A DNA stretch of 6,023 nt from Comamonadaceae bacterium (GCA_947478935.1 CANJXV010000159.1:1-6023); one strand, 5' to 3'. Shown: positions 1-6,015, counted from the first letter of the stretch. A program made the numbers and translations. The notes: generated from the letters alone by a model not told the origin.

Positions 1-123
1 CACGCCGGGCGTGCGCGGAATTTGCGCCAAATACATGGAGCCGAATTTGCCCGCGCCGATCAGGCCGACGCGGATGGGACGGCCCTCGGCCTGGCGTTGC
101 TGGAGTTTGGCAAACAAGCTCAT
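1..123 (-). CDS. NAD(P)-binding Rossmann-fold dehydrogenase, N-terminal fragment (homoserine-dehydrogenase-like)
   Basis: Only the first 41 codons are present; the gene continues past the left edge. Translation from the ATG at 123-121 begins MSLFAKLQQRQAEG, followed by a beta strand and the dinucleotide-binding loop GAGKFG (residues 23-28) in the setting RVGLIGAGKFGSMYLAQ, a classic GxGxxG Rossmann fingerprint. The short basic helix before the strand resembles, from memory, the predicted homoserine-dehydrogenase-like proteins that carry a C-terminal SAF domain; the SAF part cannot be seen here. The start is supported by a 4-nt ATGA overlap with the stop of the upstream dioxygenase, which implies one operon and translational coupling. 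The fold is secure. The substrate is unknown, and a Gfo/Idh/MocA-type oxidoreductase is the main alternative. Confidence 0.75.
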   Translation of the reverse strand, partial: MSLFAKLQQRQAEGRPIRVGLIGAGKFGSMYLAQIPRTPGV

Positions 124-1001
124 GCGGCAGCTTTCTGCTCGTCAAAAGGCACGGTGGAAGTCTGCAGCGCGCTGCCGGGCATACCGTCTTTCCAGGGCAA
201 ATCAACGGGGTAGTCTTTAAGGAGGCAATCGTCCGGCAGGCATTCGATGGGGGTGAAGTCGCGGTGGGCGATGTATTCGGGGCGCTTGTGGCGGCGGATG
301 TGGTTGCTCACTGCGCACAGACTCAAATACACCGCCACGCGGTTCCAGGGCGAAAGATTGCTGGTGGACGCGTGGACCAGGCAGCTGTGAAACAAAATCA
401 TGGAGCCCGCTGGGCCTTTGGGGCTGACGATGCCACCGTTTTTGCCGCCAGCGCGTTCCACCAAGGTGGTGATGAGTTCATTGTCCACGGTCCACAGCGG
501 GTAGCTGGTGGTGGACAAGTCGTGCTTGGCCGCAACCACGCCGCGTTTGTGGCTGCCGGGTATGAACATTAAAGGGCCGTTATGCTCGTTCACATCGTCC
601 AGAAAAATCGCGACATTCATGGCGCGCTCGGTAGGCATCATGTCGTCGTTGAGCCAGGTGCCGTAGTCCTGGTGCCATTGCCACACATCACCTTCAAAAG
701 CCATCTTGCCGTTGATCTTGAACTGGTGCATGTACAGCTTTTCGCCCAGCAACATTTCCACCGGTTCGATCATGCGCGGATGGCGACCGAGCTTGCCAAA
801 TGGCTTGCTCACCATATGCGCCGCAAAGTTGGTACGCACTGAGTCTCGGCCTTTTTCGCGGACGTTGAAAGCGTCGCGCTTGGCGTAGAGCTCGGGCACC
901 GCGTCCAGCAGGGCTTGCGTCTCCTCTGGGGAAAACTGACTAGGGAAAAAGAGGTAACCGTCACGGTCGAACTGGGCTAATTGCTCGGGCGTCAATTTCA
1001 T
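120..1001 (-). CDS. Phytanoyl-CoA dioxygenase (PhyH) family, EctD-like Fe(II)/2-oxoglutarate dioxygenase
   Basis: This 293-residue protein is a predicted soluble non-haem iron oxygenase that would hydroxylate a small molecule while converting 2-oxoglutarate and O2 to succinate and CO2. The facial triad is visible: His110 and Asp112 in VWQWHQDYGTW, and distal His210 in LVHASTSNLSPWNR, where Arg221 would bind the 2-oxoglutarate carboxylate. The stretch WHQDYGTWLNDDMMP resembles the ectoine hydroxylase signature (WHSDFETWH..DGMP) but differs at several positions, and no ectoine synthesis genes are nearby, so it is EctD-like rather than EctD. The N terminus (LTPEQLAQFDRDGYLFFP) is the usual PhyH opening and supports the ATG start, which has a weak GCGAG ribosome site. 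The stop overlaps the start of the next dehydrogenase (ATGA), so the two are probably coupled. The family and residues are clear; the substrate is not. Confidence 0.9.
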   Translation of the reverse strand: MKLTPEQLAQFDRDGYLFFPSQFSPEETQALLDAVPELYAKRDAFNVREKGRDSVRTNFAAHMVSKPFGKLGRHPRMIEPVEMLLGEKLYMHQFKINGKMAFEGDVWQWHQDYGTWLNDDMMPTERAMNVAIFLDDVNEHNGPLMFIPGSHKRGVVAAKHDLSTTSYPLWTVDNELITTLVERAGGKNGGIVSPKGPAGSMILFHSCLVHASTSNLSPWNRVAVYLSLCAVSNHIRRHKRPEYIAHRDFTPIECLPDDCLLKDYPVDLPWKDGMPGSALQTSTVPFDEQKAAA

Positions 1002-1067
1002 GTTGTGCTCGCTTTTGAATACGGGGCCAGATGGGCCAGCGCCCGGTGTGGTTTAAATTTTGACTTC

Positions 1068-1073
1068 ACTATA
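1068..1073 (-). promoter_or_regulatory. Possible -10 element for the dioxygenase operon
   Basis: On the minus strand TATAGT lies in the only AT-rich patch (about 1051-1073) of the gap upstream of the dioxygenase, some 67 nt before its ATG. It matches four or five positions of a sigma-70 -10 box. No convincing -35 box stands 16-18 nt further upstream, so this is a tentative guess from position and composition. Confidence 0.2.
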
Positions 1074-1233
1074 GCGCGCTTGGCCGGTAACGCTTCGCTG
1101 CAAGCCGGGCCGCGGGCCGCAAGTGCCGACGACGGGTATCCAGATCGTCTAGGCAATAGGGGGCTGGCAGTCCAACCGGGCTGCGCCGCGATGCGCCCGC
1201 CATCGCTGCCTTGGCTAAGCCATGCCGACGGCC

Positions 1234-2208
1234 TTAATCCGAAGCTTCGTCTGGCTCATCCACCCGCACTGGGCGAGGGATTTTTTTCAGACGAATCAAC
1301 CGCGCTTGCTCGATAGCGTCTTTTTTGACCTGGCGCTCGGCGTCCAGCTTTTCACCCGCAGCTAACCATTGGGCAAATTCATCCGGAGTTTCTAGGCTGA
1401 TGCGGCCTAAGGCACCGCTACGAAAGTCGTGGATAGCGATTTCGGCCGCCTTTTGCAAATTCACCCGGCCACCCGATTGCAAGGCGCCGCGCCTGCGGCC
1501 TACGCCGTCCAGCACTTGCTCGTCAGTCAGCGCGTTGGCGTCAAGCAGGCCGTAGCGCGCCGCCAGCGCTTGTGGGTAGTGTTGGCGCAGGTAGTCCAGG
1601 AGTTCGAGCGCCACTTCTTCGTCGTCAAAGGCATTGCGCCCGATGGCGCCGCTGGCGGCCAGGTTGTAGCCGCTTTTAGCGACGATGATGCGCGGCCACA
1701 AAACGCCAGGGGTGTCATACAGATAAAAATCATCGGCGATGGTGATGCGCTGCTCGGCTTTGGTAACCCCGGCCTCGTCGCCGGTTTTGGCAGCGCGCTT
1801 GCCTTTAAGGGTATTGATCAGCGTGGACTTGCCCACGTTAGGAATGCCGCAAATAAGCACGCGCATGGGTTTGGCCATGCCGCCCCTCAAGGGCGCGAGT
1901 TGGTGGCAGGCCTCGACCAGGGCGCGCGCCGGTGTGGTCATGCCCGCGTCCAGCGGCAGCGCGCGCACGCCGGGCATGGCGTTGTAATGGGTCAGCCATT
2001 CGGCGGTATGCGCCGGGTCGGCAAGGTCTTGCTTATTGAGCACCTTGAGCGCCGGTTTACCGCGCGTAAGCTCGGCCAGCATGGGGTTGGCACTGGAGCC
2101 CGGCAGGCGCGCGTCCAGCAGCTCGATCACCACGTCAATCTCCCGGATGCGCTCGCCAATGGCTTTGCGCGTCAGGTGCATATGCCCGGGAAACCACTGT
2201 ATCGCCAT
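1234..2208 (-). CDS. ylqF: Ribosome biogenesis GTPase YlqF/RbgA
   Basis: A 324-residue circularly permuted GTPase that acts late in 50S subunit assembly. G motifs appear in the permuted order: G4 NKQD (58-61), G1 GIPNVGKS (121-128), G2 Thr149 in GDEAGVTKAEQ, and G3 DTPG (165-168). The N terminus MAIQWFPGHM closely matches Bacillus subtilis RbgA, including His9, the reported catalytic histidine. The C-terminal half (about 180-285) carries the ALGRIS-type segment of the ANTAR-like RNA-binding domain, and a charged tail ends in DEPDEASD. The frame stays open upstream to 2376, but the conserved start at 2208-2206 is preferred because the extension is low-complexity and unlike the family. No good ribosome site precedes this ATG. 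The gene lies 176 bp after gshA and 232 bp before the dioxygenase operon. Confidence 0.95.
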   Translation of the reverse strand: MAIQWFPGHMHLTRKAIGERIREIDVVIELLDARLPGSSANPMLAELTRGKPALKVLNKQDLADPAHTAEWLTHYNAMPGVRALPLDAGMTTPARALVEACHQLAPLRGGMAKPMRVLICGIPNVGKSTLINTLKGKRAAKTGDEAGVTKAEQRITIADDFYLYDTPGVLWPRIIVAKSGYNLAASGAIGRNAFDDEEVALELLDYLRQHYPQALAARYGLLDANALTDEQVLDGVGRRRGALQSGGRVNLQKAAEIAIHDFRSGALGRISLETPDEFAQWLAAGEKLDAERQVKKDAIEQARLIRLKKIPRPVRVDEPDEASD

Positions 2209-2218
2209 GTTCTTGTTC

Positions 2219-2248
2219 TCTATACCTAGGGGAATGCGCGATTGTCCG
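2219..2248 (-). promoter_or_regulatory. Possible ylqF promoter, giving a near-leaderless transcript
   Basis: On the minus strand CGGACA (2248-2243) and TATAGA (2224-2219) are separated by 18 nt, each matching four of six sigma-70 consensus positions. The -10-like box ends only 10 nt before the ylqF ATG, so transcription would begin within a few bases of the start codon. That agrees with the lack of a clear Shine-Dalgarno sequence, but the match is moderate and could be chance. Confidence 0.25.
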
Positions 2249-2298
2249 GTACTTTGCCGGCTGCGACTGCGGCTGCGGCTGCCGTTGGTGGGCGTGCA

Positions 2299-2363
2299 GT
2301 CATCGTGAGGAGCGAAGCGACTCGGCGATCCCTGCAGGCATGCAGCCACGGATCGCCTCGGTC
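2299..2363. repeat. Palindromic dispersed-repeat-like element between gshA and ylqF
   Basis: The arm GGCGATCC (2324-2331) pairs with GGATCGCC (2350-2357). Inside it CTGCA (2332-2336) pairs with TGCAG (2341-2345) around a GGCA loop, leaving CCAC (2346-2349) bulged. GAC (2319-2321) can also pair with GTC (2361-2363). The left part contains GAGGAGCGAAGCGAC (2307-2321), flanked by ATCG (2302-2305) and CGAT (2326-2329), which can form a second hairpin. From memory this core belongs to a widespread intergenic palindrome usually written GTCATTGCGAGGAGCGAAGC; here the TTG/CAA pair is TCG/CGA, so pairing is kept. The right arm looks degraded after 2357. It has no U-tract, so it is more likely a REP- or MITE-like element than a terminator. 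Confidence 0.6.
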
Positions 2364-2384
2364 CAGCCGTCCGCAATCAGTAAT

Positions 2385-3914
2385 CTACGATGTCTTGGGC
2401 CGCCCCAAACGCTCAGGCGACAGGTAATGCTGCAAATAACGGTCAAAAGGTAGCGTATCTGCCGCTTCGATTTCGCGTTGCCGCTCTAGGGAAGCCTGCG
2501 CCAATTGCTGGAAGTGCGCCAGATCGTGCGCCGCCAAGGTGCGGAACAGTTCCTGCGCTTTGGTTTGCTCCGACAGGCTGCGCACAAAAGCGGAAAACGA
2601 TCCGCCATGTTCCTCGCGCATGGCGTGCAGAACGCGTGCCGAAGGCAAGCTGTCTGGGTGCGTCAAGCCATGCTGCGCCAGCTCGACCGCTTGCGCGTAA
2701 TCGCTACCGCCATGGGCCTGGTCCAGCGACTGGGCTAGTGGGCGCAACTGGGCCACGATGTCCAGACCCCATTCGGCCAAGCTGACCATCGCATCGCCAC
2801 GCTGCAATTGCAGGCCCGGTTCGCGACCCCGCTCGGCCACAGATTGCTGGTTGAGCGCCATGGCGGCGATTTCGACAGGTGTGTCGTCTGGGCTGGGCTG
2901 GCTCAGGCAGTGCAGTAAAAACACATCTAAAAAACGCAGGGTAGAGGCGCGAATGCCCACGGGCTCGAAGGGGTCCAGGTCCATCAGGCGCACTTCCACA
3001 TATTCCACGCCGCGCTCACGAAGCGCGTGCAAAGGACGCTCGCCCTGGAAGATGACTCGCTTGGGCCGAATGGTGCCGTAAAACTCGTTTTCAATTTGCA
3101 GCAAACTGGTCGCCAATTGTTTGAAGCTGCCATCGGCATTGCGCACGCCGATGTCCACATAGGGCGCATAGGGTTCGGTCAGTGCTTGGTGCAGTGAAGC
3201 GGCATAGCCTTCAAGACTGTTGTAGCTAACGGCCAGCGCGCTTTGCGCATCGCTTTGGTAGCCCAGGCGCCCCATGCGCAGCGAAGTGGCATGAGGCAGC
3301 CCCATAGTGCCAGGGTGTAGTTCTTGCAAGGAATGGCTGCGGCCTTGCACAAAAGTGGAACACACAGCAGGCGAGGCACCAAACAAATACAAAAGCAAAA
3401 ACGCATGGCGGCGGAAATTGCGGATCAGCGCGAAATAGTCTTGGCTGGATACATCGGGCAAAGACCAGTTGTAGTGGATGCCCGAAATAGTTTGCATACG
3501 CCGCCCATAACGGTAGCCCAGGCCGCTTCGGTACACGGTTTTGGCCTGGCCCACGTTGGAGTTGCCGTATTGGCCCAGCGGTATCGCGTCATCGGCGGGC
3601 AAGCCGCAGGGCATGCTGGAGACCCACAGCATTTCCTCGCCCATAGATGCCAGCGTGAAATTTTGTACGCGGCGCAGTTCGTCCAGGCAATCTTCAATGC
3701 CCACATGGACGCCGGTGATTAACTCGATTTGGGATTCACTGAAATCGGTGGTGATGTGCGGATGCGTTAAGGCCGAGCCCAATGCTTTGGGGTGCGGCGT
3801 GGCAGCCAGCGCGCCGCTGCTGAGCGAGCGCAGGCTTTCTTTTTCTATACCCCGCCTAATTCCGCGCAGTTGCTGCGCCGGAAAGCCTTCACGGGCCCAA
3901 TTGCTTTCACTCAT
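2385..3914 (-). CDS. gshA: Glutamate-cysteine ligase (gamma-glutamylcysteine synthetase)
   Basis: A 509-residue cytosolic enzyme catalysing the first, ATP-dependent step of glutathione synthesis, joining glutamate and cysteine. It follows the E. coli GshA pattern and length (about 518 residues): RGIEKESLR (22-30), TDFSESQIELITG (56-68), YGNSNVGQAKTVYR (116-129), MQTISGIHYNWSLP (140-153) and YVEVRLMDLDPFEPVGI (305-321). Glu24, Glu26, Asp57, Glu64, His147 and Glu307 fall where E. coli GshA has its metal- and substrate-binding residues. The start MSESNWAREG is chosen over an open extension to 4022 because the extension lacks conservation and AAAAGGG (3930-3924) lies 9 nt upstream as a ribosome site. 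No gshB is in the window. The next minus-strand gene, ylqF, begins 176 bp downstream across a palindromic repeat, so co-transcription is uncertain. Confidence 0.96.
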   Translation of the reverse strand: MSESNWAREGFPAQQLRGIRRGIEKESLRSLSSGALAATPHPKALGSALTHPHITTDFSESQIELITGVHVGIEDCLDELRRVQNFTLASMGEEMLWVSSMPCGLPADDAIPLGQYGNSNVGQAKTVYRSGLGYRYGRRMQTISGIHYNWSLPDVSSQDYFALIRNFRRHAFLLLYLFGASPAVCSTFVQGRSHSLQELHPGTMGLPHATSLRMGRLGYQSDAQSALAVSYNSLEGYAASLHQALTEPYAPYVDIGVRNADGSFKQLATSLLQIENEFYGTIRPKRVIFQGERPLHALRERGVEYVEVRLMDLDPFEPVGIRASTLRFLDVFLLHCLSQPSPDDTPVEIAAMALNQQSVAERGREPGLQLQRGDAMVSLAEWGLDIVAQLRPLAQSLDQAHGGSDYAQAVELAQHGLTHPDSLPSARVLHAMREEHGGSFSAFVRSLSEQTKAQELFRTLAAHDLAHFQQLAQASLERQREIEAADTLPFDRYLQHYLSPERLGRPKTS

Positions 3915-4024
3915 GCCAGTTGGCCCTTTTCGTTTTTCTCTCGTACTGAAGGTAGCACAGTAGGGTTTAGCTGGGGTGACCGGCCCTAATTGCAAGAGCG
4001 CGCAGCAAGGGAATTGGCGCACAA

Positions 4025-4070
4025 GCGCGCAAGCACCCGCTTTTGGCGCTATGGCACGGCGCTTGCGCGC
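4025..4070. repeat. 10-bp inverted repeat just after the dehydrogenase stop
   Basis: GCGCGCAAGC (4025-4034) is the exact reverse complement of GCTTGCGCGC (4061-4070), with a 26-nt loop. A smaller competing hairpin GGCGC-TTGC-GCGCC spans 4059-4072. The repeat starts 3 nt after the stop codon of the short-chain dehydrogenase on the minus strand, where a terminator is expected, but no T-run follows on that strand. It may be a stabilising 3' structure or a non-canonical terminator. Confidence 0.45.
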
Positions 4071-4073
4071 CGC

Positions 4074-4982
4074 TCAACGCAGATGCCGTCCGGCGCGGCC
4101 TATTTCGTGTGCGCCTTGGGATGCGCCACTGGCAGGGATGTGGAATTTAGTGGTCGCCACCACTTCAGGCAATTGCGCCTGCAAACGCTCGTCAGCGCCC
4201 TCGCCCAAACCGATCCAGCTACCCTCGCTCAAGGTGATATGCGCCGCCTCCACGCTGCCAGCACCGGCGCACAAAATGGTGCGGGTGGGTGCGTCTTGGG
4301 CCACCAGCACCAGCATGGCGGGTACCACGGCCTCGGGCTGCAAAGCGGCCAGCACCGGCTCGGGCATCAAACCAGCGGTCATGCGCGTGGCAGCAGTGGG
4401 GGCCAGGCAGTTCACATGGATATTGTTTTTTGCGCCTTCGATGGACAGCGTTTGCATCAGGCCGACCAGGGCCATCTTGGCCGCACCGTAGTTGCTCTGG
4501 CCGAAATTGCCGTACAGGCCGCTGCTGGAAGTAGTCATCAAGATCCGACCATATTTTTGCGCAATCATGTGCGGCCAAACGGCTTTGCTGCAATGCACCG
4601 CGCCCATCAAATGCACTTCCATGACTAGGCGAAAGTCATCCAATTCCATCTTAGAAAAACTCTTGTCGCGCAAGATGCCTGCGTTATTCACCAAGATGTC
4701 GATGCGGCCCCAAGAGTCCATGGTCTGTTGCACCATGGCTTGCACCGCCGCGAAATCGGTTACCGACGCGCTATTGGCCATGGCCGTGCCGCCCGCAGCA
4801 CGGATTTCGGCCACCACCGCCTCCGCTGCGCTGGCCGAGCTGCCCGAGCCATCGACCGCGCCACCCAAATCGTTAACCACGACTTTGGCACCGCGCGCGG
4901 CCAGGGCCAAGGCGTGCAAGCGACCCAAACCTCCTCCCGCGCCAGTCACAATCGCTACACGGTCTTTGAAATTTATCGGCAT
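4074..4982 (-). CDS. Short-chain dehydrogenase/reductase, MFE-2 (3R)-hydroxyacyl-CoA dehydrogenase-like
   Basis: A 302-residue soluble SDR oxidoreductase. The cofactor loop TGAGGGLG (13-20) is followed by VVVNDLGG (34-41), whose Asp38 after the second strand favours NAD(H). NNAG is at 99-102. The catalytic residues are Ser152, Tyr165 and Lys169 (YGAAK). The block SSSGLYGNFGQSNYGAAK and the roughly 300-residue length resemble the dehydrogenase domain of peroxisomal multifunctional enzyme type 2 (HSD17B4) and bacterial stand-alone homologues, so a 3-hydroxyacyl-CoA is the likely substrate class by inference. No MaoC hydratase partner is present in the window. The start MPINFKDRVAIVTG is chosen over an upstream ATG at 5072 because a ribosome site CAGGA sits 6 nt before it and the family begins there. 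It is divergent from the Nudix gene. A 3-oxoacyl-ACP reductase role is a weaker alternative. Confidence 0.9.
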   Translation of the reverse strand: MPINFKDRVAIVTGAGGGLGRLHALALAARGAKVVVNDLGGAVDGSGSSASAAEAVVAEIRAAGGTAMANSASVTDFAAVQAMVQQTMDSWGRIDILVNNAGILRDKSFSKMELDDFRLVMEVHLMGAVHCSKAVWPHMIAQKYGRILMTTSSSGLYGNFGQSNYGAAKMALVGLMQTLSIEGAKNNIHVNCLAPTAATRMTAGLMPEPVLAALQPEAVVPAMLVLVAQDAPTRTILCAGAGSVEAAHITLSEGSWIGLGEGADERLQAQLPEVVATTKFHIPASGASQGAHEIGRAGRHLR

Positions 4983-4988
4983 AAGATG

Positions 4989-4993
4989 TCCTG
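4989..4993 (-). promoter_or_regulatory. Ribosome binding site of the short-chain dehydrogenase
   Basis: CAGGA on the minus strand ends 6 nt before the ATG at 4982-4980, a good Shine-Dalgarno match and spacing. It decides the start in favour of MPINFKD over the longer open frame from 5072. Confidence 0.7.
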
Positions 4994-4996
4994 CAT

Positions 4997-5033
4997 AAAA
5001 AAGGCGCTGCGCACCCTGGGCAGCTGAGCCGCC
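4997..5033 (-). promoter_or_regulatory. Paired small hairpins and T6 run in the dehydrogenase leader
   Basis: Reading the minus strand, GGCGGC-TCA-GCTGCC (5033-5019) forms a six-pair stem with one G-T wobble. Three bases later GGTGC-GCA-GCGCC (5015-5003) forms a five-pair stem with one wobble, directly followed by TTTTTT (5002-4997). The second unit has the layout of a very short intrinsic terminator placed 14 nt before the coding start. It could attenuate the dehydrogenase or block read-through, but the stems are short and the loops tight, so the assignment is weak. Confidence 0.3.
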
Positions 5034-5089
5034 AACTCTACTGCAAGCCTTTGGGCTGCAATGCCACCGCACGCAACTAAAGCGACACT

Positions 5090-5971
5090 ATGGAACTGAA
5101 CTCCGAAATCCCCACCGCCCCACCCCGCGATGCCGCCACCGTCGTCATCTTGCGCGACAGCGCCCACGGCCCCGAGGTGTTTTTGGTCAAGCGCCACGGC
5201 TTGTCGGACGTCTTGGGTGGCGCCTATGTGTTTCCCGGCGGCAAGATGGACGCCGCCGACAACGCGCCGGGCCACCAGGCCTACCTGGACCAAAGTCCGC
5301 AGCAACTGCACGCGGCTTTGGGCGAACCTGACACCGCCCCGGCCACTGCCTGCGGCCTATTTATCGCCGCGCTGCGGGAAACCTATGAAGAAGCAGGGGT
5401 GTTGTTTGCGCAAAACGGGCAAAGCGAGAGCCATCAAACCAAGCCAGAGCTGGCCGGTGCAGCCAAAGGCAGCGACTTTCACCAGCGATTAGAAAGCGGC
5501 CGCTTGCGCTTGCAAACCCTGGCGGTACACCCTTGGTCGCGCTGGATTACGCCGCGTATGCCCTCGGTGACGAATAAGCGCTTTGACACCCGATTTTTTA
5601 TCTCGGTGATGCCCGCGGGCCAGCACGCAGCACATGATGACTTTGAAGCCACCGAAAGCGCCTGGCTGCGTCCGCGCGTGGCGCTGGAGCAGTATTGGGA
5701 TCGCGAGATTGAGCTGGCGCCACCCCAAATCATGAGCCTGGCGCACTTATCGCGCTACCAAAGTGCAGCGCAGGCCCTGGAAGCGGCCCGCGCCAGCAGG
5801 CCGCCGGTCATCATGCCCGAGGCCTACCATGAGAACGACGAGCGCGTCATCTGCTACCCCGGCCATGCGCGCCACCCGGTGGCCCAGCGCGCCCTGCCCG
5901 GCCCGCTGCAATTGTTCTGGCGCAACAAGCGCTTTGAGCCCGAAGGCGGTTTTGAAGCGCTCTTTGCATAA
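5090..5971 (+). CDS. Nudix hydrolase, NUDT19-like with interrupted Nudix box
   Basis: A 293-residue predicted soluble pyrophosphatase that would cleave a nucleoside-diphosphate-linked substrate. The N-terminal strands (DAATVVILRD at 14-23, EVFLVKRHG at 29-37) lead to AYVFPGGKMD (45-54), the start of the Nudix box. Its catalytic half, ALRETYEEAGVL (94-105, with Arg96, Glu97, Glu100, Glu101), comes about 31 residues later than in a standard GX5EX7REUXEEXGU box. An interrupted box of this kind is, from memory, typical of NUDT19/RP2-type CoA diphosphatases, so CoA or acyl-CoA hydrolysis is a reasonable inference. The C-terminal half (DFEATESAWLRPRVALEQY, 184-202) fits the same family. The ATG is preceded only by a weak AAAGCGA. 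It is divergent from the acyl-CoA-type dehydrogenase and followed by a hairpin 13 nt after its stop. Confidence 0.88.
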   Translation: MELNSEIPTAPPRDAATVVILRDSAHGPEVFLVKRHGLSDVLGGAYVFPGGKMDAADNAPGHQAYLDQSPQQLHAALGEPDTAPATACGLFIAALRETYEEAGVLFAQNGQSESHQTKPELAGAAKGSDFHQRLESGRLRLQTLAVHPWSRWITPRMPSVTNKRFDTRFFISVMPAGQHAAHDDFEATESAWLRPRVALEQYWDREIELAPPQIMSLAHLSRYQSAAQALEAARASRPPVIMPEAYHENDERVICYPGHARHPVAQRALPGPLQLFWRNKRFEPEGGFEALFA

Positions 5972-5984
5972 AGCCTTGTCCATA

Positions 5985-6015
5985 GGCAAGCTCAATCAGG
6001 GATATTGAGCTTGCC
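5985..6015 (+). terminator. Perfect 12-bp hairpin after the Nudix gene, possible terminator
   Basis: GGCAAGCTCAAT (5985-5996) and ATTGAGCTTGCC (6004-6015) are exact reverse complements around the 7-nt loop CAGGGAT. The hairpin begins 13 nt after the Nudix TAA, where a terminator is expected. No T-run follows (AATTAGAC to the window edge), and none appears on the other strand, so it may act as a Rho-assisted or U-less terminator, as a shared signal for a convergent gene beyond the edge, or as an RNA-stabilising 3' stem. Confidence 0.5.

Noticed and set aside
120..1001. Calling the dioxygenase ectoine hydroxylase EctD
   Set aside because: The signature is only partly matched (WHQDYGTWLNDDMMP) and no ectABC genes are nearby, so a family-level name is safer.
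1060..1073. Plus-strand TTGACT next to TATAG as a promoter
   Set aside because: The two boxes are only about 4 nt apart, far from the 16-18 nt needed, and no plus-strand gene follows.
1107..1120. Tandem GGGCCGC repeat (two copies) in the gap before the dioxygenase
   Set aside because: Two copies of a GC-only heptamer are expected by chance in DNA of this composition.
1429..2229. Long 266-codon plus-strand open frame antisense to ylqF
   Set aside because: It mirrors the ylqF reading frame in GC-rich DNA, has no recognisable domain, and the minus-strand protein is clearly a conserved GTPase.
2261..2284. Hexamer run of the CTGCGG/CTGCGA type
   Set aside because: Only about four imperfect units and non-coding; too short to call a functional repeat, though it could be slippage-prone.
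2209..2376. In-frame N-terminal extension of YlqF
   Set aside because: The extension is Arg/Ser-rich low complexity that translates through the palindromic repeat, and the family starts at MAIQWFPGHM.
3915..4022. In-frame N-terminal extension of GshA by 36 residues
   Set aside because: No family conservation, and a ribosome site AAAAGGG sits just before the MSESNW start.
3990..4628. 212-codon plus-strand open frame across the dehydrogenase 3' end
   Set aside because: Composition is rich in His, Gln, Gly and Ala with no motif, as expected for an antisense shadow of the SDR gene.
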